DNA of 13,855 nt. It comes from Nitrospinota bacterium (GTDB taxonomy: Bacteria; Nitrospinota; Nitrospinia; UBA9942). A program made the position numbers and the translations under genes. The DNA is taken from the NCBI GenBank assembly GCA_016234205.1, contig JACRGN010000103.1, positions 1 to 13,855 of the forward strand, written 5' to 3'. This document shows positions 1-7,182 of this stretch, piece by piece; position 1 is the stretch's first letter; each line of letters begins with the position of its first letter. The notes beneath the pieces were generated by a model. The model was not told where the DNA came from. It did no database searches and saw only the letters and a program-made list of their open reading frames with translations.

Positions 1-1389
1 GCAGCAACAATCTTAGATGAAGACCACTATGATTTAACGAAGGTAAAGGAGAGGATACTGGAATATCTCGCTGTGAGGAGACTTAAGGATAAAGAAAAGA
101 TGAAGGGACCTATACTTTGCTTTGTTGGTCCACCCGGTGTGGGTAAAACCTCCCTCGGCAAATCTATCGCAAGGGCACTTGAGAGAAAATTCATAAGAAT
201 CTCTCTTGGCGGCATGAGGGATGAGGCAGAAATCAGGGGGCATAGAAGGACATATGTAGGGGCATTGCCGGGGAGAATATTACAGGAGATAAGGAGGGCC
301 GAGGTTTGCAACCCTGTCTTTATGCTTGATGAAGTGGATAAAATCGGACAGGACTTCAGGGGCGACCCTGCGGCAGCCCTTCTTGAAGTGCTTGACCCGG
401 AGCAGAATTTCAGTTTCACAGACCATTATATGGATGTCCCCTACGACCTCTCAAATGTAATGTTTATCACCACTGCAAATATATTAGACCCTGTGCCGCC
501 GGCTCTTAAGGACAGGATGGAGGTTATTGAGCTTCCAGGATACACTGAAGAGGAAAAAGAAAAGATTGCATTTCAATATCTCATACCGAGGCAGATAGAG
601 GAGAACGGTCTTAAAAAATACACTATAGAATTTATTAGTGAGGCTATTTATAAAATAATAAGGGAATATACCCGTGAGGCAGGCTTAAGGAACCTTGAAA
701 GAGAGCTCGCCTCAATATGCCGCAAAATAGCAAAGGATATAGCACAGGAGAAACCTGTAAAGGATAAAATTATTCCTGAGGTTGTAGAAGAGCTTCTTGG
801 ACCAAGAAAATTCTTCCTTGATGTAGCAGAGGCAAAAGACAGAATTGGTGTTGCCACAGGACTTGCATGGACCGAGACAGGCGGTGATATAATATTTGTA
901 GAGGCAGCAAAGATGAAGGGCAGGAAAGAGCTTATACTCACAGGCTCCCTCGGAGAGGTAATGAAAGAATCTGCCCAGGCTGCCCTTTCTTATATAAGGA
1001 GCCATGTAAAGGAACTAAATATACCTGAAAATTTCTATGACAAATTTGACATCCATGTCCATGTCCCCTCAGGTGCAATTCCAAAAGATGGTCCCTCCGC
1101 TGGAATAACCATAGCTACAGCCATTGTATCCCTTCTCACCGGAATGCCTGCAAAAAAGGATTTAGCCATGACAGGGGAATTGACACTCACAGGTAGGGTC
1201 CTCCCAATCGGAGGTGTGAAAGAAAAGGTCCTCGCTGCAAGAAGGGCAGGCGTAAAAGGAATAATAATGCCAAAGAAGAATGATAAGGATTTAGAAGATG
1301 TCCCCGAATATATTTTGAAGGAGATGAAGTTTGTATTTGTTGAGGGGATTGAAGATGTTTTAAAAGAGGCACTGAAGGATTCACATTAG
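1..1389 (+). CDS. lon: Lon ATP-dependent serine protease, 3' part (5' end outside window)
   Basis: The frame is open from base 1, so the gene starts upstream and only about the last 462 codons are seen. Lon is a cytoplasmic AAA+ protease that unfolds and degrades misfolded and regulatory proteins, including many antitoxins. Visible in order are: Walker A GPPGVGKTS at window codons 43-51; Walker B VFMLDEVDKI near codons 102-111; sensor and arginine-finger regions; and the C-terminal protease domain. The catalytic dyad is Ser366 (window numbering, KDGPSAG motif, bases 1096-1098) and Lys409 (second Lys of GGVKEK, 1225-1227). The 43-residue spacing equals that of E. coli Ser679/Lys722. The N-terminal substrate-binding domain lies outside the window. 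The protein ends normally, so the visible part looks intact. A likely terminator follows. Confidence 0.98.
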   Translation, partial: AATILDEDHYDLTKVKERILEYLAVRRLKDKEKMKGPILCFVGPPGVGKTSLGKSIARALERKFIRISLGGMRDEAEIRGHRRTYVGALPGRILQEIRRAEVCNPVFMLDEVDKIGQDFRGDPAAALLEVLDPEQNFSFTDHYMDVPYDLSNVMFITTANILDPVPPALKDRMEVIELPGYTEEEKEKIAFQYLIPRQIEENGLKKYTIEFISEAIYKIIREYTREAGLRNLERELASICRKIAKDIAQEKPVKDKIIPEVVEELLGPRKFFLDVAEAKDRIGVATGLAWTETGGDIIFVEAAKMKGRKELILTGSLGEVMKESAQAALSYIRSHVKELNIPENFYDKFDIHVHVPSGAIPKDGPSAGITIATAIVSLLTGMPAKKDLAMTGELTLTGRVLPIGGVKEKVLAARRAGVKGIIMPKKNDKDLEDVPEYILKEMKFVFVEGIEDVLKEALKDSH

Positions 1390-1425
1390 GACTTTATTTC
1401 TTTCTATTACTGTGAGTTATATCAT

Positions 1426-1451
1426 ATAGCAAAATCCTATTGCTATTTTTT
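1426..1451 (+). terminator. Probable rho-independent terminator after lon
   Basis: A 7-bp stem (ATAGCAA 1426-1432 with TTGCTAT 1440-1446) with a 7-nt loop runs straight into a T tract (1446-1451). The stem is AT-rich and short, so termination may be weak. Its position 37 bp after the lon stop and before an unrelated gene fits a terminator. Confidence 0.5.
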
Positions 1452-1468
1452 AACAACGGCATTATCAT
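1440..1468 (+). promoter_or_regulatory. Possible sigma70 promoter for mntA-hepT
   Basis: TTGCTA (1440-1445) and TATCAT (1463-1468) are separated by exactly 17 bp and resemble -35 and -10 boxes. The -35 half overlaps the terminator stem after lon. Transcription from this promoter would begin about at the ATG of the next gene (1475), giving a leaderless or nearly leaderless mRNA. This is inferred from spacing and resemblance only. Confidence 0.35.
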
Positions 1469-1474
1469 TAAAAA

Positions 1475-1900
1475 ATGGATACAGGTAATATCTTTAATAT
1501 TAACAAAAAAAAGCTAATAGATTTAGCCTCAAGCTACAAGATAGAACTCATCTTGGTCTTCGGTTCTTATGCAAAGAGAAATGTGCATAAAAGAAGTGAT
1601 CTGGATATTGGTATATATTCGCAGGAAAAGATAACCCCACACGATTTATGGGAATTACAAACAAAACTGATGGAGCTTTTCGGCAGGGACGATATAGATG
1701 TGGTAATACTTAACGACACATCTCCTGTCCTGCTGTTCAATGTCTTAAAACATCATACCCTGCTGTATATAAGCGATAATAACCTCCTGAATCAATTTAA
1801 AATCATGGCTCTGAAAAGATACTGGCATTATCTAACCCACTTTAAAAAGTTTGCAGATAATTTAGAAAGAAAAAGGTTAAAAAAACTGGGTATCGTCTAA
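1475..1900 (+). CDS. mntA: MntA-type MNT-domain nucleotidyltransferase, antitoxin of MntA/HepT pair
   Basis: The 141-aa protein has a minimal nucleotidyltransferase core. Gly30-Ser31 are followed by ten residues and then Asp42-x-Asp44, which is the GSX10DXD signature of MNT antitoxins. Asp75 in the DDIDVVIL strand is the likely third metal-binding carboxylate. In the studied MntA/HepT family, such enzymes transfer AMP groups to a tyrosine on the HEPN toxin and so neutralise it; all residues needed for catalysis appear present. The C-terminal helix region is basic (ERKRLKK). The partner toxin gene follows after 36 bp. No Shine-Dalgarno precedes the ATG; a -10-like hexamer ends 6 nt before it, so leaderless translation is possible. 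Function is assigned from motif plus neighbour. Confidence 0.88.
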   Translation: MDTGNIFNINKKKLIDLASSYKIELILVFGSYAKRNVHKRSDLDIGIYSQEKITPHDLWELQTKLMELFGRDDIDVVILNDTSPVLLFNVLKHHTLLYISDNNLLNQFKIMALKRYWHYLTHFKKFADNLERKRLKKLGIV

Positions 1901-1936
1901 TCTTCCCTTCCTCTCTACTAAGGATAGAACAGAAAT

Positions 1937-2365
1937 ATGGAAGACAAAGAAATACTTCAAAACAGGCTTTCGTTACTCCTCGGTTATCTGGAGGAATTTC
2001 AGGAATTTATTGATATAAAATATGACGATTATCGTCAACCAAATAAAAACAGAAGGACGGTAGAAAGACTGATAGAACTTATCGTTGAGTGTGCAAGCGA
2101 TATTGCCGGTAATATCCTGAATAATTACAATGTCATTCCAGAATCCTACTACCAGAGTTTCTCATTACTTGGAGAAATGGGTATTCTTGATAAGCAGTTT
2201 TCAAAGGAGCTTGCCAAATTTGGGGGTTTAAGAAACAGGATTATACATGAGTATGGCTCATACAAAGATGAAATTGTCTTTTCACAAATTAAACCATGCT
2301 TTGATTCGTTTAAGAAGTTCTATCAGAAAATTACACATTATATACAACATCCCAAAATACCATGA
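1937..2365 (+). CDS. hepT: HepT-like HEPN ribonuclease toxin (DUF86 family)
   Basis: The 142-aa, largely helical protein carries Arg99-x4-His104-x-Tyr106 (RNRIIHEY), the RX4HXY motif of HepT toxins. In that family Arg and His form the RNase active site and the Tyr is AMPylated by MntA. Length and order (antitoxin first, toxin second) match known MntA/HepT pairs, so both proteins are probably active. A weak AAGGA at 1920-1924 is the only ribosome-binding candidate. The stop codon overlaps the gpmI start in an ATGA, so a housekeeping glycolytic gene appears translationally coupled to the toxin. Transcription probably starts upstream of mntA. Confidence 0.88.
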   Translation: MEDKEILQNRLSLLLGYLEEFQEFIDIKYDDYRQPNKNRRTVERLIELIVECASDIAGNILNNYNVIPESYYQSFSLLGEMGILDKQFSKELAKFGGLRNRIIHEYGSYKDEIVFSQIKPCFDSFKKFYQKITHYIQHPKIP

Positions 2366-3921
2366 ACCAAAAATCTGTTGTTTTAATCATAATGGATGGG
2401 TGGGGGTATAAGAAGGAAAAATATGGTAATGCAATACTCCATGCAAAGACACCCACCTTTGACAGACTTGATAGAGAATTCCCCTATACACTTATTCAGG
2501 CATCAGGACTTGAGGTAGGGCTTCCAGAGGAACAGATGGGGAACTCAGAGGTTGGACATCTTAACATCGGTGCTGGAAGGGTTGTATATCAGGAGTTACC
2601 GAGAATATCAAATTCCATTAAAGACGGAAGTTTTTTCTCTAACAAGGCTTTATTAAACGCAATAGAACATTCCAAAAAAAACGGCTCATCCCTTCACTTT
2701 ATGGGTCTACTCTCAGATGGTGGTGTCCATAGTCATATTGAGCATATATTTGCACTTATTGAAATGGCAAAAAGAAACGGCGTCCAGAATCTATTTATAC
2801 ATCCATTTCTGGATGGAAGGGATACACCGCCGAAAAGTGCTTTAAAATATATATCAGAGCTTGAGACAAAACTTAAAGAATTAAATATAGGTAAGATTGC
2901 AAGCATTATGGGAAGATATTACGGAATGGACAGGGATAAGAGGTGGGACAGGACTAAGAAGGCTTATGATACCCTTGTTTACGGAATTGGAAATAAGGAT
3001 GTGAGTGCAGAGGAGGCATTACATAAATCTTACCAGAATCAGGTTACTGATGAATTTATGATACCTGCAGTAATTATGGATGAAAATGATAAACCTGTTG
3101 GCACAATAAAAGATGGTGACTCAGTTATATTCTATAATTTCAGGTCTGACAGGGCGAGACAGATTATAAGGGCATTAAATGAGGACAATTTTAAAGAATT
3201 TGACAGGGGCGGTAAAAACTTAAAATTAAATATCACCTGCCTTACGGAATATGACATAAGATTTGGACTCCCCCTTGCCTTCCCTCCAAATATACCACGT
3301 AATGGTCTGGGAGAACTTTTGAGCAGAAAGGGGATAAAACAGTTCAGGACTGCAGAGACTGAGAAGTATGCCCATGTTACATTCTTTTTTAATGGCGGCA
3401 TTGAAGAGCCATTCAGCGGAGAGGATAGAATCCTCATCCCTTCCCCAAAGGTTGCCACTTATGATTTAAAACCGGAGATGAGTGCAAGGGAGGTCACAGC
3501 AGAGGTCTTAAAGGCTGTTGAATCAGGGAATTACCCTTTAATCATTGTCAACTTTGCAAACCCGGATATGGTAGGACATACAGGGGTTTTTAAGGCTGCT
3601 GTCAGTGCTGTTGAAGTGATAGATGAGTCTGTTGGAAAGATTGTTAAGGCTGTTCAAGATAAAGGCGGAGATACACTTATCACAGCAGACCATGGAAATA
3701 TTGAGGATATGATTGATGAGAAGGGAGAACCTATTACTGCCCACACAACAAACCCTGTCCCATTTTATTGGGTCCCCGTTCCCACGCAGACCCCTGATAA
3801 ATTCATTCAGGGGCAGGGCTTAAGGGATGGTGGCAGACTTGCAGATATAGCACCTACAATCTTGAAGCTTCTAAATATAGAGCAGCCTGTTGAAATGACA
3901 GGCAAGAGCCTGATTGTATAA
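2362..3921 (+). CDS. gpmI: 2,3-bisphosphoglycerate-independent phosphoglycerate mutase
   Basis: This 519-aa cytoplasmic glycolytic and gluconeogenic enzyme interconverts 3- and 2-phosphoglycerate through a phosphoserine intermediate using two Mn ions. Family hallmarks are: Asp12 in IMDGWG; the nucleophile Ser62 in GNSEVGHLNIG; substrate-binding PFLDGRDTPP and GRYYGMDRDKRWDR; metal ligands Asp402 and His406 (NPDMVGH); and Asp443-His444 (TADHGN). Length is normal for GpmI. The start is fixed by the ATGA overlap with hepT and by VVLIIMDGWG starting immediately after. There is no Shine-Dalgarno, so translation is likely coupled to hepT. The gene is not otherwise related to the toxin-antitoxin pair; the arrangement suggests the pair inserted just upstream. 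Confidence 0.98.
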   Translation: MNQKSVVLIIMDGWGYKKEKYGNAILHAKTPTFDRLDREFPYTLIQASGLEVGLPEEQMGNSEVGHLNIGAGRVVYQELPRISNSIKDGSFFSNKALLNAIEHSKKNGSSLHFMGLLSDGGVHSHIEHIFALIEMAKRNGVQNLFIHPFLDGRDTPPKSALKYISELETKLKELNIGKIASIMGRYYGMDRDKRWDRTKKAYDTLVYGIGNKDVSAEEALHKSYQNQVTDEFMIPAVIMDENDKPVGTIKDGDSVIFYNFRSDRARQIIRALNEDNFKEFDRGGKNLKLNITCLTEYDIRFGLPLAFPPNIPRNGLGELLSRKGIKQFRTAETEKYAHVTFFFNGGIEEPFSGEDRILIPSPKVATYDLKPEMSAREVTAEVLKAVESGNYPLIIVNFANPDMVGHTGVFKAAVSAVEVIDESVGKIVKAVQDKGGDTLITADHGNIEDMIDEKGEPITAHTTNPVPFYWVPVPTQTPDKFIQGQGLRDGGRLADIAPTILKLLNIEQPVEMTGKSLIV

Positions 3922-3946
3922 AAGAAGAATAAAAACTAAACTGTAA

Positions 3947-4023
3947 CCACAGATTACACAGATTTTCACAGATTTTTTAAAAAATATTTTGTTTTAATCT
4001 GCGGTAATCTGCGAAATCTGCGG
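3947..4023. repeat. Imperfect palindrome made of CACAGATT/CGCAGATT units
   Basis: The left arm (3947-3974) holds three CACAGATT units and the right arm (3996-4023) holds the complement of three CGCAGATT units. Around an AT-rich loop they form a 28-bp imperfect inverted repeat. A related arm occurs at 7010-7036. Mismatches are mostly A opposite C on this strand, which become G-U pairs in RNA of the opposite strand. It occupies nearly all of the gpmI-hypE spacer. Confidence 0.8.
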
Positions 4024-4026
4024 ATA

Positions 4027-4032
4027 TATAAT
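4027..4032 (+). promoter_or_regulatory. Possible -10 box directly upstream of hypE
   Basis: TATAAT lies five bases before the hypE ATG, immediately after the palindromic repeat. No convincing -35 is seen at 16-18 bp spacing. If used, hypE mRNA would be leaderless, which would fit the lack of a Shine-Dalgarno sequence there. In AT-rich DNA a chance match is quite possible. Confidence 0.22.
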
Positions 4033-4037
4033 CTCCT

Positions 4038-5051
4038 ATGAATAAAATTGAAAGGATAACTCTCGCACATGGAAGCGGCGGAGAGCCGTCTTTAAAACTC
4101 ATAAAAGAACTATTCCTAAAGGAGTTTAATAACCCCTTCCTTTCGCCCCTTACAGATTCAGCAGTTATTTCACTCGGAGATAAAAGATTTGCCTTTACCA
4201 CAGACTCTTATGTAGTCAAACCCCTGTTCTTCCCCGGCGGTGACATAGGGAAACTTGCAGTAGCAGGGACTATCAATGATCTGTCTGTAATGGGTGCAAG
4301 ACCATTGTTTATTTCCTGTGGGCTGATTATTGAAGAAGGATTTGAATACGAGACCCTTGAGAGGATTATCTTATCAATGAAAAAGACCGCATCAGAGGCA
4401 GGTGTCCAGATTGTAACCGGGGATACTAAAGTGGTTGAAAAGGGGGCTGCTGACAAAATCTTCATAAATACGGCAGGGGTAGGTTTAGTCAGGGATGGGA
4501 TTGAACTCCAAAGAGAAAAGATTGAGTCGGGTGATAGTGTTATCATAAATGGCACTATTGGAGACCACGGGATATCTGTCCTCTCAAAAAGAGAGGGAAT
4601 AGAGCTTGAATCAGAAATAGAGAGTGACTGCAAGCCATTGAACAGCCTTATAACGGCTGTCCTTGAATCTGGAGCAGATGTAAAATTTATGAGAGACCCG
4701 ACAAGAGGCGGGCTTGCGGCAACACTTAATGAATTTGCAAATGGAATGGAGTGGGGGATACTGCTTAATGAAACAGAGATACCAATAAGGGATGAAGTAA
4801 GGTCTATCTCTGATATCCTCGGTTTTGACCCTCTTTATATTGCAAATGAAGGAAAGGTAGTAATGATTGTCTCGTCAGGAGATAGAGATAAGGTCTTAAA
4901 TATTATGAAAACTCATCCACATGGCAGGGATGCAAGGGTTATCGGAAAGACAGTATCATCTCCAAAGGGTATTGTTACATTAAAAACCATTATAGGCGGC
5001 ACAAGAATTGTTGACATGCCTTCAGGTGAGCAGCTGCCACGAATATGCTGA
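4038..5051 (+). CDS. hypE: Hydrogenase maturation factor HypE (carbamoyl dehydratase)
   Basis: The 337-aa protein belongs to the PurM/ThiL-like ATP-binding family. HypE receives a carbamoyl group from HypF on its C-terminal cysteine and dehydrates it with ATP to a thiocyanate. This supplies the CN ligands of the [NiFe]-hydrogenase iron. The sequence shows the N-terminal HGSGG motif (residues 11-15), the glycine-rich nucleotide-binding stretches typical of the fold (GDTKVVEKGAAD; DPTRGGLAATLNE), and the diagnostic C-terminal PRIC ending with Cys337. Start choice follows ITLAHGSGG near the N terminus; no Shine-Dalgarno is visible. No other hyp or hydrogenase genes occur here, so the remaining machinery must be elsewhere. 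This implies the organism makes a [NiFe]-hydrogenase. Confidence 0.97.
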   Translation: MNKIERITLAHGSGGEPSLKLIKELFLKEFNNPFLSPLTDSAVISLGDKRFAFTTDSYVVKPLFFPGGDIGKLAVAGTINDLSVMGARPLFISCGLIIEEGFEYETLERIILSMKKTASEAGVQIVTGDTKVVEKGAADKIFINTAGVGLVRDGIELQREKIESGDSVIINGTIGDHGISVLSKREGIELESEIESDCKPLNSLITAVLESGADVKFMRDPTRGGLAATLNEFANGMEWGILLNETEIPIRDEVRSISDILGFDPLYIANEGKVVMIVSSGDRDKVLNIMKTHPHGRDARVIGKTVSSPKGIVTLKTIIGGTRIVDMPSGEQLPRIC

Positions 5052-5076
5052 TGAGATAAACCAAAAAAACGCGTGA

Positions 5077-5205
5077 AAGACCTTATGTCCCTTCCGCTTG
5101 CCGTTCAGACAGCCGTCCATGACCGTCTGAACTGTGGAAATTTTCACTTTTTACCATCCATGGAAAAGTGAAAATTTGACAGTCGCTACAGGGACATAAG
5201 GTCTT
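5077..5205. repeat. Composite palindromic element with two internal hairpins
   Basis: Outer 16-bp arms match perfectly: AAGACCTTATGTCCCT at 5077-5092 and its complement at 5190-5205. Inside lie two further inverted repeats. One is 8 bp (5103-5110 with 5125-5132) and one is a perfect 14 bp (5138-5151 with 5164-5177). The second extends with a bulge to about 5131 and 5183. The folded RNA or DNA would be a cruciform with two side stems. It fills most of the hypE to FlgT-like gene spacer; no coding potential is apparent. It may be a non-autonomous mobile repeat. Confidence 0.85.
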
Positions 5206-5241
5206 ATAAATCGTTCGTGTATAATCTGAGATGAAATTTGC

Positions 5242-5270
5242 TTGACTTTTTACATTTCTGAAAGTAGATT
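5242..5270 (+). promoter_or_regulatory. Probable sigma70 promoter of the envelope gene cluster
   Basis: TTGACT (5242-5247) and TAGATT (5265-5270) are spaced exactly 17 bp apart, about 50 bp before the first gene of the exported-protein cluster and after the composite palindrome. A shifted -10 candidate TATAAA at 5270-5275 has too long a spacer. This is the best promoter match I found in the window. Confidence 0.5.
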
Positions 5271-5319
5271 ATAAACGCACTTCTAAATAATCATAATCTG
5301 TATTCATAAAGGAGGTTTC

Positions 5320-6990
5320 ATGAAGAAGGGTATTTTATTTTTTCTTCTCGCCATTCTGTTTTCATATTCACAAAGTTTCGCACAATCGCAGGATGTAACC
5401 GCTACCGGTGTAGCCGCAGTCTTACAGGGCGATAAGGCAATAGCGAGGGATACAGCAATAAATGATGCACTGAGAAAGGCTGTAGAGCAGGCAGTCGGGA
5501 CAATGGTTTCGTCAGAGACAGTTGTTGAGAATTATCAGCTTATAAGAGACAGCATCCTGACAAAGAGTCAGGGTTATATTCAGAACTATAAGGTTGTAAG
5601 CGAATCACCTTCACCGGAACTCTATCAGGTAACTATCTCTGCAACAGTTGCACTGGGAGACTTGAAGAATGATTTGGCTGCACTCGGAATCCTCATGCAG
5701 AGGGCTCAGAAACCGAGGGTCCTCTTCATGATTGCAGAGCAGAATATAGGACAGGAGTTTTATATGTTCTGGTGGCATGGAAAGAGCGAATTTAAGGGAC
5801 AGCATTATGATATGGCTGCCTCTGAGACAGCCCTGAAAGAAGAATTTCTGAATAAGGGATTTAATGTGGTAGATTCATCAGTTGCCACAGGAAAGATAGA
5901 GGTATCCAATGCCTACAAAATTGCTGATCTGACAGATGCAGGGGCAATTAGTGTCGGAAGACAACTTGGCGCTGAGGTAATCGTTAAAGGTAAGGCATTG
6001 GCAAAAGAGGGGCCACGAAATACAGGGAGTAAAGTAGGGTCGTATATAGCAGATATAACAGCCAGTGCTTTAAGGGTTGACAACGGGGCAGTCTTAGGCT
6101 CTGCAAGGGGGCATGGTGTAAGCAGAAATATATCTGAAGTGACAGGCGGGACAGAGGCATTGGAAAAGGCAGCAAGAGAGGCATCAGGAAAGATTATTGA
6201 CCAGATTGTTGCAAAGTGGAGCGGTGAGGTATCCGGCGGCGGCTTGATTCAACTGACAGTCAGAGGAATTGGTGAATATTCAGATTTTGTAAAGTTTAAG
6301 GATATAATTCAGGGACAGATACGGGGTGTTCAGGCGATTTATCAGAGGAGTCTTGAGGCAGGGACAGCAGTCCTTGATGTAGAGATGAAGGGTAATGCCC
6401 AGTCACTATCTGATGAGATTTCAAGGAAGAATTTTGGGGGCATCCCGGTTAAAGTAATAGGTGCAAGTGCCAATACTGTAGAGGTAAGTCTGGGAGGTGC
6501 ATCTGCACCGCCTGCAAAGGGAATGGCAGCACCAACACCTCCTCCACCAGGAACACAGGAACAAACACCACCGCCATCTGTATCTGTATCAGAAGCTACA
6601 TCTTTTCTTGAATCGGACGAATATCTTATATTCAGTGATGACAGTGACCAGAGTGGAAGGGTCGGGAAAATGGTTACATCCCGCACTAAAACAAATCCTG
6701 AAGGGGAGTTTTTGATGTATCATAATGGCAAAAAGGAATGGAGTAAATTCTTTAAGGCTATTAGACCTGCAAAGACATCAGAGCTTCAATTGGGAACCCG
6801 TATATACTTCTTTGAAGGCAATCGGGGAGAAGGAGATATTTATTCTCCCCCAAACGATAAAACAGAAGCCCGTACAGAAAGCTGGTGGAGAGACCCTGTT
6901 ACAGATAATTCATTGGTGAATACAAGGGGAGTCGTAACAGTGGGTAGATACAGGGTTGATGTCTCAAATACATTTATTGAGAAGAAATAA
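5320..6990 (+). CDS. FlgT-like exported protein with proline-rich linker and unique C-terminal domain
   Basis: The 556-aa protein has a Sec signal peptide (MKKG then hydrophobic stretch, cleavage probably after Ala21 in SFA-Q). Residues ~25-115 resemble the FlgT N-terminal domain: DTAINDALRKAVEQAVG, then SETVVENYQLIRDSIL and a beta-rich end. Residues ~125-300 resemble the FlgT middle domain with a TolB/CsgG-like fold (KPRVLFMIAEQNIGQ; LGAEVIVKGKA). About 394-424 is a Pro/Ala-rich linker. The rest (~425-556) is a separate domain I do not recognise, rich in charged and aromatic residues. In Vibrio, FlgT builds the flagellar H-ring, but no flagellar genes are nearby, so the role is probably in an envelope complex. 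A strong AAAGGAGG lies just before the ATG; the next gene follows after 192 bp. Confidence 0.8.
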   Translation: MKKGILFFLLAILFSYSQSFAQSQDVTATGVAAVLQGDKAIARDTAINDALRKAVEQAVGTMVSSETVVENYQLIRDSILTKSQGYIQNYKVVSESPSPELYQVTISATVALGDLKNDLAALGILMQRAQKPRVLFMIAEQNIGQEFYMFWWHGKSEFKGQHYDMAASETALKEEFLNKGFNVVDSSVATGKIEVSNAYKIADLTDAGAISVGRQLGAEVIVKGKALAKEGPRNTGSKVGSYIADITASALRVDNGAVLGSARGHGVSRNISEVTGGTEALEKAAREASGKIIDQIVAKWSGEVSGGGLIQLTVRGIGEYSDFVKFKDIIQGQIRGVQAIYQRSLEAGTAVLDVEMKGNAQSLSDEISRKNFGGIPVKVIGASANTVEVSLGGASAPPAKGMAAPTPPPPGTQEQTPPPSVSVSEATSFLESDEYLIFSDDSDQSGRVGKMVTSRTKTNPEGEFLMYHNGKKEWSKFFKAIRPAKTSELQLGTRIYFFEGNRGEGDIYSPPNDKTEARTESWWRDPVTDNSLVNTRGVVTVGRYRVDVSNTFIEKK

Positions 6991-7009
6991 ACCTAAAAAA
7001 TGCATGAAA

Positions 7010-7141
7010 CCACAGATGGACACAGATTTTCACAGATGACAGCATGGCTGTCATTCTGAGGGCGAAGCCCGAAGAATCTAAAACCGAGATTCCTCGCTTT
7101 GCTCGGAATGACATTTCTGATACTTCTGTGTTAATCTGTGG
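7010..7141. repeat. Nested repeat: CACAGATT palindrome interrupted by GTCATTCTGAG palindrome
   Basis: The outer arms (7010-7036 and 7114-7141) are of the CCACAGAT..ACACAGA type also seen at 3947. Between them sits a second palindrome whose arms are 7050-7079 (GTCATTCTGAG to GAAGAATCT) and 7087-7112 (AGATTCCTCGC to GGAATGAC). A small perfect hairpin, GACAGC/GCTGTC at 7038-7052, lies at the junction. From memory, the inner type resembles a dispersed repeat seen in many environmental bacterial genomes; I could not verify this. Confidence 0.85.
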
Positions 7142-7182
7142 CTAATACATAATTTGGGATAAATTAATTCGGGAGGAGAAGA

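Noticed and set aside
27..419. 130-codon minus-strand open frame within lon
   Set aside because: It is antisense to conserved Lon motifs, with no signals of its own.
3947..4023. CRISPR-like reiterated CACAGATT units
   Set aside because: The units are directly adjacent and arranged as an inverted repeat, with no spacers and no cas genes.
5077..5205. tRNA or riboswitch in the spacer before the FlgT-like gene
   Set aside because: No tRNA cloverleaf or known riboswitch core can be drawn; the structure is explained by inverted repeats.
6497..6919. Plus-strand open frames overlapping the end of the FlgT-like gene
   Set aside because: They are out-of-frame shadows of the Pro-rich linker and C-terminal domain, without ribosome-binding sites.
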